NCBI GenBank assembly: GCA_023053685.1 | Contig: JALIGW010000029.1 | Location: 4,722,501 to 4,786,500 of the forward strand | Source of the DNA: Diadophis punctatus similis | Taxonomy: Eukaryota; Chordata; Lepidosauria; Squamata; Dipsadidae | Direction of reading: 5' to 3' | DNA: 64,000 nt | Shown here: one piece after another, positions 36,231 to 48,600 of the stretch | Layout of the letters: every line of letters starts with the position of its first letter | How positions within the stretch are numbered: the first letter of the stretch is position 1 | Notes under the pieces: generated by a model | Told to the model about the DNA's origin: nothing | The model's input: only the letters and a program-made list of their open reading frames with translations | Database searches by the model: none | Translations under genes and position numbers: made by a program

Positions 36231-36959
36231 GTGCCCCTGATTATTCTCTGTCCCGGTGTGGCCTAACTCGGGTAGTGGTCCTAGCCTAGCCCTAGAATCA
36301 AAGCATGGTGAAAGCAGACTTCCTTCTCTGGATCTCTTCAGGCTCTCTCCTAATAGTATTTCCAGATCTTCTTTTGGTGGTGTTCAAAGCATTTTACTTT
36401 CAGTGCTTAGCTCCCTACAGTGTACTAATTGCTAGGTTTGCTTAAGTGTGGTTTAACTGGGCAAATCACATTTTACTGAATGTAACAAAACAGTGGTTTA
36501 CAGACAGACAGTAGCCAGCTTCACACAATAGAGTAAGCCCAAACCATTGCTGTGGTTTAGAACACGGGTGACTCTGGATAATAGTTATGCTCACTGATGA
36601 ATGTTAACGCAAGGTAGAAAATGGGAGAGTTTCCAAGCTTTATTATTCATTGTAGATGGGGAATGTTTGTCGTGCAGGGTCAAGGAATTGAGCCCTATTC
36701 AGTAGAACCCAACATTCTAACCTGTACGCCTTCCATGTGTGCGCTTGTGCATTCTTGGCAAAGGAAATTCAAAAGATACTGGACTATACCTACACATTAT
36801 AGAAGGAGGGAAAATGTGCCCTCAAGCATCATATTGTCCATACTCTCAATAAGTATACCACTTCTCTGTCAAGATAACTGGAATTTCTGAATTATGTATG
36901 GGATGAAAGGAATAATGACAATACACAAATTTAAGAATTGTCAAAGTTCCTTTGATAAT

Positions 36960-37420
36960 TGATGATGTGCTACCAAGTTGTTTTTGACTCCTAGTGACCA
37001 CATAGATCTTCTCCATTATAATGTATTCCTAACCTGTTCTTTCAAGTGTCTCAATGTTGCACTCATTGCCACCTTAACTAAGTCCAACCAACTTCTTGTT
37101 GGTCATCATTGTTTTTTCTTTCCTTCCACTTTTTCCAGAGAATTGAGTATTTATGTAAATTGTAAAATGTCTAAAGTTGGATAATTTGAACCTGGTCATC
37201 TCTGCCTCAAATGAGAACTCTGAGTTGATTTGTTCAATGAATCATTGGGGTTTTTTTCTTGGCTGTCCATTATCAAGAGTTTCCAACACCAAAGTTCAAA
37301 GGTGTCAACACTCTTCCTATCCTGCTTCTTTGAATTCCAGCTTTCACTTCCATAGAGTGTCACAGAGAATACAATGGCTTGCACAATTCTGAGTCCTTTG
37401 ATAAACTTTATGAATTACTA
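36960..37420 (-). mobile_element. Bov-B (RTE) LINE 3' part
   Basis: The minus strand contains a QAIVFSVTLYGSESWN block, corresponding to the Bov-B AMVFPVVMYGCESW motif, followed by FELWCWKLL. After stops come remnants of the KVEGKKKQ...RSWLDLVK and LRHLKEQV region, ending near GTGCTACCAAGTTG at about 36966. Confidence 0.75.
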
Positions 37421-37424
37421 CGAA

Positions 37425-40400
37425 AACATTAAACATTGGAATAATTATTGGAAGGCCCCATGTGGGCATACTTCTGCCTGCCTAGATTGCAATACTGTAT
37501 AGCGAAATAATACCGTATTAAATTAAAGTGTGAAGGTTTTACAGGATTTCTGCAAGTTTTCAGTATTCTGAAAAGGAAATTTCTCTGCAGCACTTTTCAG
37601 TGAGTACCAGCAAAATTCTATAGCTCCCAAAGGCTATAAAACTTTACCAACTAAGCAACTTCCTTTACTTTAGATAATTTAACCTGCTGAAAATTCCAAT
37701 CTTTGGAAAAAAAAGGTGTTTCTTATGATGACATCATTGCATCAGAGACAAAAGATGACTGTTTAAGGAATGATATGTACATTTGTTAGTAATTTTTTTT
37801 CCTGTCTGGAGAGATTAGTAGCCATATCCACCTGATGAAATGCTGAGTTTTCTGCAATTTATCATATAGCTAGACTAGAGCATCTACCCACAGAAAGACA
37901 ATTTCAGGATGTATAAACAAAAAGAAAGAAAGAAAGGGTGGTGTATGTTCGTTTTCAGAAAAATTGAGAATATTAACCCTAGTCTAAGTGACTTATTCTT
38001 GTCTTGCATGAAATCAGACAAAATACAATCATTGTGACATATTACTGTTTTCAAAAATGATTTACAAGATTTATACTACTAGTGGCTGAATCACATTGGA
38101 CTAGACAGCGCCCAATCATTTGCAGTGCAAATTCAATTTAAATATTAATAAGAGTTTTCACTAAAGAGTTTTCAATTTAAACAAAGGGAAATGACTATAA
38201 TTTGCAGAAATTAAAATCCAAAAAGAATGTTTGCTAAATATTTAGCAGATGTTAAAAGAAATCTAAACTAAGATTATACACCTTTTGAAATGGGCTTAGT
38301 TAATATTCAGAATATAAAACAGTGGCTCTTCATAAATTAGGCATTGTGATGAGACACTTCCACACAAGCAAACCTAGACTGTCAACTGAAAAAAACAAGT
38401 GTTATATTTCTTTTTGTCTTCTCTGGCTTATTTCAGCTGTGAGTTATTAGGTTGGTAAATAAGTACTCCCACAGTGTAATACATGAATTAATTCGTAGAG
38501 ATGGCAAGGGCTATTTAGGCCATTAAGACCACCCCCTGTTCATTGTAGCGATACAAATTAAAATATCCCAGATTGATTACTGTTGAGCCTTTGCTTGAAC
38601 ACTTCCTGTGAAGGGAGAGCTAAACATCTCTCGGGATAATTTATTTCACTGCTGAATTGCTCTTTCTGTTATAAAGTTTTTCAGCTAATTATTATTGCGA
38701 GGTCAAGGATGTATATAACCCAGTGTAATTTGTTTTGTGGGAAAATTAAGTCTGCAGTCTCTGAGGGAAATTAAGTGGTAACTGTAGGATATCCAAAAAT
38801 ATCACAATAAGATTAGAAATGTTAGTGGCTCTTTGGAGATCTCATAACAAATTGCTATCCCTTTGCTAAATAAACAATGTTTATTTATATGGAAATATAA
38901 CACTGTATCAATGTTTGACTTTAACGCTTAAAATATCATAAGGAGCTACAGATGTTGAAAGACGGTATTGATCCCTTACTTCCCATCATAAGGCAGCTAT
39001 ATGTAGAGAACAGCTGTTGATCCACATGCTTAAGCCCAAGTGGGACCATTTAGGTGGTGTGAAAAGAGAATTAGAACATTCTGTACATGCTAGAGGAGAG
39101 GATCCACAACTTGCCTCTGAATACTTAGGTATCAAATGAAGTCTAATAAGCATACTACTTCTACTTAGTTTGTATATTTAGCTTCATGTTCTAAACTATG
39201 TACAGATAGTTGTTTTCAAGGCGTGAATAACTACTTGTTTCTGAACACCAATAAAAGACACACTCTTCAGTTTTTACACTTATTCTTCACATTAATTTTT
39301 TAACATGGAAAAATCATTGTGAAATATAATTTTTGTACCCAGGTTTAGCATCTATCTGGTCTATGCTTTATATATGTTTTAATTGATTTGTACATTTTTT
39401 TCCTCAATCCATGCATCATTCTACCAGTATATGATAAATCTGGACCAAAGTTGTTTTTGTGTGAAACATCATAGTTATATAATTCCACAGAGTAACTACA
39501 ATGATGTGATGTCCTCATGCTACAATTCATGTATGTAATTCCATGGAATGATACTAGAAGACTTAGTTTGAGGAGCTCTAAGCAATCATATATGTGTTAA
39601 TTTTAGGCAAAGGTTGATGGAATGTGTTTATAATTCCAGTGGTTTTGAATAATTTACCACATGCATGACATGAAATGAGTGACTATGGTATTGACTTCTT
39701 CATAGAGAGGGATATATTCATTGTTCAGAAAACAGCTACTCTATGCATAGTGTATACTTTTTGCCTTTTTCTTAATTGTTCATGAATATCCTTGCTATTG
39801 ATAGCATTAGTTTTGCAGAGCAGAGCAGGAATATGGTTTTTGAAATGCTTTGCACTAAATAAAATATTTTTACTTGCAGTTGGGAGTTTCATTATCTTAT
39901 TCTTTGTCTGCCCTCCTCTTTCATTATTGATCTGAAACCAAGAAATGCTATGCTTATTTTTTTCCTAACTTTTCCCACCTGTCCTATTATAAAAATCACA
40001 CATCTGAAATGAGTCAAACCTTATTCAAGTTGATTTGATTTTCTCAAACTCAAGTATATTTCTCTTTTCTCTACTTAGATCAATCGGAGTTTCATACTTA
40101 AATCTACATGCTGTTCTTTTATAATCTTTTATAATTTCCAGGAATTTATGGCTTGTTTCTGCCTCACTGTTCTTGCCCATTTGCAATTTTTAACTGTCCT
40201 TTTAGTATAAATATATTGAATGAATACTCCAGTAACATAACTATTTCCAAAAGGTATTTTTATCAACAATGTATTAATGGCATGGAACTGTTTAGGAAAA
40301 ACAACAATCCAGTGAACTCTGTTTATGTCTTGGTTAGCTCTTTGCAGTAATTTCTAATCAATGCTGAAAGCTGGTTCCAGCAATCAAACAAAATATATTT

Positions 40401-41302
40401 TTAGATGTATAATACAGGAACTGAAATGCAGAGTTTCCCACCCTCCCAAAAATGATGTAGGACAAAATAGAAAAGGTTTTAAATGGTTTTGCAGTCTCTC
40501 ACTTCTTGTCTAAATCTGATAGCTGTTTCTGTTCTCCCTTTGCTCTAGAAACTTGTTATTTCCCAAATTCTATTTCCTTCATATCTGGTGATAAGGTTCA
40601 ACATCATTGATAAGGTGAACGACCTGTCAATGAAAAACAAGGACATCCTGTTGCATCAGTTCCCCAAACACTAGGTATAAACAATCTATTTTCCCTTCTG
40701 TTGTGCTGTTGCTTCCAGCTAAACTACTATGCAGCTGGAAGCAATTTTCAGAAAGCACTTTCTTTGGTTAAATAATGCAATTATTCTCTCAGCTACTTAT
40801 TAGAGATCATTTGGCAAAACAATTTGATAAGATGTAATCTTGGAGAAGGGAATTCTGAGTTAGTTTTTCTACTGGTTATTTACATGAATCAAAGTCCAAG
40901 ACCTTGTTACATGACAGAGTGTAGCTTTTTGTGAAGGTAGTGCTATGACGGATTCCTAGCTTTAGCTGATTCTGACCATTGCTTTGGAATATCAACCCTC
41001 CCCCATATTTAAGCCTTTATTTGCTATCATGTCCTTGCTTACTGATTTACTTGATATATTTTTTTCGACTCGATTATCTGTTACTCAATATTTCATACTA
41101 CTTGCAATAAAAACTCTGTTAAAATTATTTCAATAGTAATACTGCATATTGTTATCATTCTGTGGTGATTCAGATGCATATTATAGATTTCATATGTATA
41201 CAATGACTGTTGTATTGGAATTTATGTCTTTGCTTGGTGAAAGTAATAGAGAAATGCAACATATGTAGTCTTAGGTCAACACAAATGATTGACCTAAGCT
41301 CT

Positions 41303-41333
<31 letters not shown>

Positions 41334-42606
41334 GTTTCTTGTGCATTGAATAATACAGAGAATTTAAGACATCCAGTGGAAGCCACAAAATATCAAAATA
41401 TGGTGGAGCGCAACTATCCTACTCAAAAGGGGAATTAGTTTAGACTCATTTACATAAATACAAGAGGGCAAAGTCTGACTCCCCCTCCTTATCTAGTCTT
41501 TCCCAGGTGAAAGCTGCCAATATGCGGAGATTCCTGTGAAATAGGCATAGAACAATAAAGTAGCTATTTGAACCCTAACATGTAGGCCTGATGTTCCCAT
41601 CTGAGAAAACAAAATTGCATGCATCATGTTGTGACATAGATGACAGAAATTATATACTTGTGAAATACATTATTTACATAATGATTAGGAAATGACCAGG
41701 CTGAGCCTGAGGGAGGGGTCAAGAGCACCATCAGTCTGGAGTCCCTTCGCATCCACAAGTGATCTGATGATCCAGCCCACCTTGAATTTCATTGAACCTT
41801 ATCTATTGCCAATTTGACTAGCCATTAGTAGTTCAGATTCTTGTAGAGAGGGTTACCATGCAATAAACCTGTATTAATTTGAACCACCTTGGCTCATGAT
41901 TTCCTGTGCTTGATAATGATATCATGATCCAATGTCCGTTGTGCCCACCCCCTCCCATGAGTGTCCATAGCTACAATAGCTTAGAATTGAGAAATAGGCT
42001 TGGCTGTAGGCTTTTTCTTTGCTCTTTTCTTGTTTTTCAACTATATGATGGAAATTGGTTGGTTTTGGTGCTTCACATTTGCATACAGGAGATGTGAAGT
42101 AGAGGCAAAACTTGTGTGTAAAAAAAATTACATCCAGAAAAATATAAATTATATTCATTATTCTGAAGTTGGTAATTTGAGACTCAGAAGTAGTCTAGAT
42201 GAGATAAAGGGTAAATCAACTGTAATTTAAATCAACTGTGATTGTCTTCAGATTTACTATAAATAAATATTTGTAAAGATGAATGCTGATCTTTAGAAGA
42301 AACAGGGTTTAGTTTTATCATGTATAGATCCAAATTATTCAATAAGGTGACTGTTACGATTTCAGATAAGAAAAATTCTGGAGGGACTGGATTTAAAGAG
42401 CACAGAAAGGAAAATGTAATGACAAGTAGAATCTACCGGTAGCTTTCTGGATCCAGTGGTTTTGATTAGCACAAGATTGCACAATCTTTAGTAGATAGTC
42501 ACATTGCCTTTGAGAAGTTGGAGGTCTCACATTATTAAGTGGTCAGAGCCATAAAAAGTATCTGGAACTGCTCAACAACTAAATTTGTTTGAATTAAAAT
42601 TAAATA
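37425..42606. other. Long non-coding interval upstream of miR-130a
   Basis: About 5.2 kb of AT-rich, mostly repeat-poor sequence. No exon was recognised. If the CpG block at 35.4-36.2 kb is the promoter of the miR-130a primary transcript, this would be transcribed, probably as intron. A (GT)n run lies at 41305-41333. Confidence 0.4.
41305..41333 (+). repeat. (GT)n microsatellite
   Basis: About 14 GT units after a short CT run. Confidence 0.9.
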
Positions 42607-42614
42607 TCCTAGTG

Positions 42615-43148
42615 CAGTGGTGGCGAACCTTTTTAGGCTCGCGTGCCAAAAAGGGGGGGGCGCTCACGTGCGCTCGCGTGCCCACACCCATTCCCTCCCC
42701 CCCACGCATGCGCACAACCCCCCCCATGCTGCCCCCTGCGCATGCGCACACCCCCCCACCCCCGCGCAAAGGCCTTACCGGAGCCTGGGACGACGAAACC
42801 GGCAAACCGGAAGTGCAGAAAAACGCACTTCCGGTTTGCCGGTGAGCTGTTTTTTGCACTCCGGAGGGTTCAGGGAAGCTCCCTGAAGCTCCGGAATGCA
42901 AAAAACTACAAAACGGACAAACCGGAAGTGCGGAAAAGTGCACTTCCGGTTTGTCCGTTTTGTAGTTTTTTGCATTCCGGAGCTTCAGGGAGCTTCCCTG
43001 AACCCTCCGGAGTGCAAAAAACAGCACACCGGCAAACCGGAAGTGCGTTTTTCCGCACTTCCGGTTTGCCGGTGGGAACCCTCACGTGCCGGCCGCTATG
43101 GCTCCGCGTGCCACCTGTGGCACGTATGCCATAGGTTCGCCACCACGG
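42615..43148. mobile_element. 534 bp hAT-type MITE with nested palindromes
   Basis: It begins CAGTGGTGGCGAACC and ends GGTTCGCCACCACGG, with a perfect 8 bp duplication TCCTAGTG on both sides (42607-42614, 43149-43156). It is GC-rich and has no transposase. The centre is a large palindrome (42798-43074). Overlapping frames on both strands are repeat translation. A related but distinct element is at 53239-53665. Confidence 0.92.
42798..43074. repeat. 277 bp near-perfect palindrome containing three equally spaced hairpins
   Basis: Three self-complementary units (ACCGGAAGTGC ... GCACTTCCGGT) are centred at about 42820.5, 42935.5 and 43050.5, exactly 115 bp apart. The spacers (GAGGGTTCAGGGAAGC... 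and its inverse) are inverted copies of each other, so the whole block folds on itself about 42935.5. Confidence 0.93.
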
Positions 43149-43156
43149 TCCTAGTG

Positions 43157-43785
43157 TATTTAACAAGCCCTCTATTGTCATATTGCAAATTCAAATTTGG
43201 TGGCAAGAATTCTGGAGGGTGCAGTCAAATTTTTGGGGAGGCCCTATGAGATCTTGAGGATTCAGGCTTTGTGCTTCTCATTTGTTTGGTAATGCAGCTG
43301 AGAAACTGCTTATTTTATAACTGATACTTTTTCTTTGAATATAGGCTTATACTATGAATTCTAAATATTTTTTTAAATCTTGTAAAGAGAACTGGTTATT
43401 TTGTGTAATGCTATTCCAAAGCAGAGTTAACTCCTATACTGCTTTAGGATTGCAACTGTGTTGTAGTAAGAAAGGAGAATTGATGGTAGATGCAAGTTAT
43501 TTCCCTTTATTTTACCCTCCCCTTTTTAGGTCGAATTCCCGAACAGTCTTCTTGAAACATAAAACTGGATACTCCTGCTGGATGAAGACTAAAGAGAATG
43601 GTTTGATTAATATGTACTGTGCAGCAGCCCAGTATTCTACAGAAACTCGTACTAAAGAAAGTGCATTGATAAAATAAATCACAGTTCTTGTGTGATCCTT
43701 TTCACCCTTCAGTGAGGATTATGAGAAGGTAACACTCTTGTTCCTGTGGACAAAGCAAAGGGCCTTCGGATGCACTGGGCACGGC
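43157..43785. other. Interval between the MITE and miR-130a
   Basis: No recognised gene. A 107-residue frame (43354-43677) has no recognisable family and no exon support. Confidence 0.4.
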
Positions 43786-43787
43786 CC

Positions 43788-43860
43788 CTGCCCGAGGCTC
43801 TTTTCACATTGTGCTACTGAGCCCGACCAAGCAGTGCAATGTAAAAAGGGCATTGGGTTG
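43788..43860 (+). ncRNA. mir-130a: miR-130a precursor hairpin
   Basis: The 5' arm (43797-43818) matches the vertebrate miR-130a-5p product base for base as I know it. The 3' arm (43832-43853) begins CAGTGCAATGTA and ends AAAAGGGCAT, giving the miR-130a-3p with an intact AGTGCAA seed and one change, U to A at position 12. The arms pair into a stem with a loop of about 13 nt (GAGCCCGACCAAG). The basal stem is CCCGA (43791-43795) against TTGGG (43853-43857). miR-130a belongs to the miR-130/301/454 seed family, which represses many targets through 3' UTR sites. It lies about 0.7 kb beyond the YPEL4 polyadenylation signal on the opposite strand, the same order and orientation as in human. Confidence 0.95.
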
Positions 43861-44519
43861 GTGGCCACAGCAGCATGAATTCTTTATACTTCCATTGATG
43901 GTAAAGATGAAAGGCCAGGCATGGAGACTTGTTACATGAGGCGTAATGAAGAAGAAAAAAATACCCATTTTGTCCTGCTAGAACAGTGGTTTCTATGACG
44001 AGAGCTATCTATTCACTCCTTTCAGAGGAGTTTTCAATTTCAGTTGCTGGGTTTGGATAAATTGGATACCAACATGATTTGGTATTCGAGCAGCAGCTGA
44101 AATATTGGTCATTTTTCTGTTGTCTGTTTTGAGGTAATATAGCAACCTACCATTGAATGTTGATTGCTCACATATATTGGGTATCCTTTGTGCTCTAGAA
44201 GATGGCTAAAGATTATGGAAAAGGAAATCACTCTATTCATAAAACAAGATCCAGGCATAATCTGAGCCGATTAGCAGATTATGATAATTTTGAGTATGAA
44301 GTTTTGTCTGAGGGGATAAACATACTGATTTGGGCTTTTTTGGATGATTTGGTATGAAGATTTCAAATTTATGCAGTCGGGTAATACTTCTGGATTCCGT
44401 GCCTATTGAAAACTTTAACCAGCAGAAAGCTAATTTCCTGTCAACAGAACTTCTGGCTTGGTACTAAATCTGCAAAGGAAGCAGGATGACAGAAGCTATT
44501 GATAGTATGGATTGCTTGT

Positions 44520-45532
44520 TTTAAAATATAAAACAATTTTATTATACAAAAAAATTCCTGCGCTGGTGACAGTGCTAAAGTGTTGTTGTCCCCCCCGCCC
44601 CACCCTTCATGTATGGTAAGGGAGTTGAGGGAGGGGGCGTAGTGCTCAGGGATTACAAGCACACGGTGGTTCACACCTAAATTAATGGACTCCATAGAAT
44701 AAACCTGGGGAAAATACCATTGCAGTGTCTGGGAAAGGGACCGATAACTGCCATTTGGAGAGACTGTTCCTCTGTCCCCTATTTCAGGATATCTTTTATC
44801 TCCCCATGTGATCTACGCCATCCAACTTTCAGTGCCCAATATCAGCAGGCTGATGTACAACTCTTAATTTCTCCTCAGAAAGGAGAAGAACAAGAAGCCG
44901 CCTTATAATGCACAGAATCACTGCTCTATCCAGCTCAATGCTGTCAACATTATCTGTCCAGAGTTATCTAGGGCCATGCCGGTAGTTGAAGTTCTGTCAC
45001 AGCCCTTCTTTATTTAAGCTAGAGATACTGGAGATTATCTCTTCAGCTTTTATGCGTCAAACTGATCTGTTGACCCTCCCCCCAAAGCATACCTTATGTC
45101 ACATTGCATTAAGTATTTTGGTTTTTTTTCTTTCCTTACACAATGGACTGCAAAGTTCACACCTGATTCCAGGTTCGCAATTCTGGATGCCACAGTGTTA
45201 TGCTGACAAGTGCTAACGGGATGTAGCATAACCTACACAGGCCAAGGAAAAACCAATCCAAAATCTCCCGCATTAGTCTCCCACTCTCTACCACCTGCAT
45301 ATTTTCCTCTTCTGCTCTAGGGGACAGGTAGAGTCCTCCAAACAGTGAGTCCAGCATTTCAGAAAGAGGCTTTGGGAGAAAGATCCTGGAAGTTCCATTC
45401 CCCTGGATGATGCTGTGCAGGAGATTGATGGAAGGGTAGCTGGGTTGGTTGTGCTGGGGTGCCACTTGTGGCAATGGGGTTACGAAAGGGCACGGCATGC
45501 TACGCAGGAGGGTATGAACCCAGACTTCCTTC
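44520..45532 (-). other. YPEL4: Probable YPEL4 3' UTR
   Basis: Sequence between the YPEL4 stop codon and the first good polyadenylation signal downstream. The extent is inferred and no transcript evidence is available. Confidence 0.55.
44538..44543 (-). terminator. AATAAA polyadenylation signal, candidate for YPEL4
   Basis: TTTATT on the plus strand gives AATAAA on the minus strand about 990 bases after the YPEL4 stop codon. Cleavage would fall near 44520. Confidence 0.5.
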
Positions 45533-45622
45533 TCAGTCCCAGCCATTGTCCTTCACCATATGTGACATCTCAATGATGTACTTCCCTTCTTTGTACTTCT
45601 GGCTGGTCTCGAAGGCTTGTTC
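45533..45622 (-). CDS. YPEL4: YPEL4 coding exon 4
   Basis: 90 bases from [18 protein letters not shown] to HMVKDNGWD and TGA. The acceptor is CTTTGCCAG. Confidence 0.96.
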   Translation of the reverse strand, partial: EQAFETSQKYKEGKYIIEMSHMVKDNGWD

Positions 45623-48600
45623 CTGGCAAAGAAGGAAATAGGAGATACAAACACAGCACTAAAAACTGATGTTACCTAGTTGGGCAATGAAAGGTCTGGA
45701 AACAAACACCAAGGTCAACATCAAGGATTCCACAGCTCAGCCCCACCTACAAATATTCTCTCCTATTAGACATGAACCTGTAGTTTAGACAATCCCTCTC
45801 CCTCTCTAAAACTATAACAAAAATATAACTTTGCTATCGTGAGATGAAATAGTAGGTGAAAGAGCAAAGCTCTAAGAATCATACTTCCATTGGGACGGTG
45901 TGACAGGCAACAACTGGCATTCATAAATTCAGAGCACCATGGTTTTGAGAGAGGTCATACAAAAGCTAGTATATTTGCACTAGTCTTCCCAATTTGATAG
46001 GGTCACAAGGATTGCTTTGATAGTGCTGATTAGGTTACCTAGTTTGGGTAACGAAACATCTGCAAGAAAATAACCCAAGTTCCAAGTGCACCAAGGACCC
46101 CTCATTTCAATCCCGAGCTACAAATATTCTCCTTTAAAGATTGCCTTCCTGAATCTCCCTGATTTGGGTGCTTTCCAAAAACTTGATTGCTAGAATTAAA
46201 TTTCTGAAGAGAATTTACTCACATATTTCCATCCCAGTGTAGTCTTGCAGCTTTCACAAAATATATCAGCAACTGAATGGAGACCAGTGAGCAGAAGACG
46301 TTGCTCTGCTGGGCCACAGCCCACATTAACCCTGTAATCAAATCAAAAGTCAACGTCTCATTTTGTCTTTACCATGAATATGGCCCCAATTCTGTCCTGC
46401 TAATAGCTTGCAAAAAAAAAAAACCTAGAATGAGGAATATCCCTGTCCTATGATATCTGAATTGATCATATAGGAGAAAGTTTTTTAAAAACACAAAACT
46501 ACTTTTTTCAAGTAACTGTTTTATGAACATATATTAGTTGGACTATGGTTTACTTTCTTGGCTATAATAGTTTAGTAGTTTCAGTTTCAAATGACAATGC
46601 AATGAATATATTTTTACAATGTGGGTATTTTAAAATAATTATGTATTTACACTTTATAAAGAAAAAATAAACATTTTGCCAGGAAATCTGAAAACCCAAC
46701 ACAAGAAATAGAAAATGGATTCTAAATTTAATCTCAGAGCGGCCTCCAGTGGCCAAAAGAAGGGTCTACAGGCAGTAGTTGTGCTCAGAATATTAAAAAT
46801 TGGGCCACATCAATAGTACTCTATTGATTACAAGTGTCTAGGCCAGAGGTCCTCATAGCTGGCTGGAGAATTCGGTGAGTTGAAGTCCACAAGTCTTAAA
46901 GTTGCCAAGTTTGGGGACCCCTGGTCTAGGCAGAGACAACTTGGATAATTCTATTTAATCTACTGAAACACAGGAATTACTAATTTTGTGCATTTCCATT
47001 TCTCATTTATCTGACTGTTTTGTGAATTTGGCTAAAAATAAAAAACTACATGAAAATGTTGCCCACATTTTCATGCATGCCTATTTAAACACTTCAAACT
47101 AATGGTTTGCTTGTTTTAAATTAATACATATCAAGAAGGTAGTTAAATTCTCCTGTAAAATGGAGTCAGGACATTCTGGTAGAAAGAAAAAGAAATTAGA
47201 TATTGTTTAATTTGATCTTAAACCAATCTCACCTTCCTGAAGTGAAAGGTACCATAATTTTATTTCTAACTACCCTTATGCAGAGCTATGTAATAAGGAT
47301 GGAGGTTTTGCAGTGCAACTATTTGAAAATCAACCAGGAAGAAATAGTACTCTCTTTAGATTTATTTCATATTATCACATTTGAAGGCAAAAGCAGATAA
47401 GGATTATTACAGGAGCAATGTAACCATCACTTACTTACTAGTCAGCTTTTGAATAACTAATGCAGAAAACTCATCGGGACTGCCAAATAAGAATATATAG
47501 GTAGTTCGTAATTTCCAACAGAGATGGTCAAACAGATCTTTTGCTATAGTCAACCTCTATATTCCTTTCACTTTCAAGAAGAGTGGTTATTTCTGGAGCC
47601 AAAGGAATCTGCTCCAGAACAATTTGCTTGGCTGGGATCACTATCCATGTCAGAGGTATGTTACATCTCTGACTCAGTCTCACTGAGTTGTAGTTGAGCT
47701 TTCTTCTGTTGAAGGCCAATTAGAAATAAAGAGAATGAAAATGATACATTTGTCAAAACCACCTGTACTGTAAGCTCTATTTGTACACATCAGGGTCTCC
47801 AAATTTGGCAACTTTAAGATTTGTGGACTTCAATTCCCAGAATTCCTCAGCCAGCCATGCTGGTGGGGAAATCTGGCAATTGAAAGTCCACAATTCTTAA
47901 AGTTGCCAAGTTTCAAGACCCCTGGTATACATTACAAAAATTGGTATTATAAATCAGGAGGCTGAACAGCAATTTTCAAATCTCTATAATGGAACTTTAG
48001 TAATCATGTATCACCCTTTGTATGTGAATTTGGAATTAATTTTGATTCTTTTAAAGAACAGGAATGGACATTTGGGAATTATACTTGAGGAAAAAGAAAT
48101 TGTTAAGAAAGATAACACTTTCTAGGAACGGATTAATGCATAGATCAGAGGGAAAGGAGAGATGCCATCTCCAATCATTAGAATCAGGAGTAGACCATCC
48201 TTCAAAACCAAGAATGTATCTTCCTCTGGATGGTGGAGCTAAGAGAAAATTCCAATGATACTGTGCAATAGGTTGGGTTCCGTTTATAAAGCCTAATAAA
48301 TGCTATGATATTGGAGGTCCATTGCCAAGTTAAAGAATGGCAATGGTAACATCAAAAGCAAAAATAGGACAGATATGTCCCAACGTATTGCTGTGAAGCC
48401 TATTTATTGTGTGTTTTATTCCCTATTTCTATTTCATAATTTGGTCAAATTAAGCCTTGGAATCAGATGAGCTGCAACTAAAGACTGTTGTGATACAGAG
48501 GATACTGAGTGAGATATGACAGAGATGCAGGTTATTTGGAGGAATACTGAATTATACATCTCACGCCAATAACTTTACTTTTATATATATATATCGGTAT

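Noticed and set aside
38121..38130. Second miR-130/301-like seed (CAGTGCAAA)
   Set aside because: The flanking sequence does not form a hairpin; a chance match.
42572..43249. Several overlapping frames of 86-163 codons on both strands
   Set aside because: All arise from the palindromic MITE. The same peptide words appear on both strands because the DNA is self-complementary.
45157..45546. 129-residue minus-strand frame
   Set aside because: It overlaps the end of the YPEL4 coding exon in another frame and the 3' UTR; no family resemblance.
47311..47319. CAGTGCAAC in the YPEL4 intron
   Set aside because: Seed-like word only, with no precursor stem.
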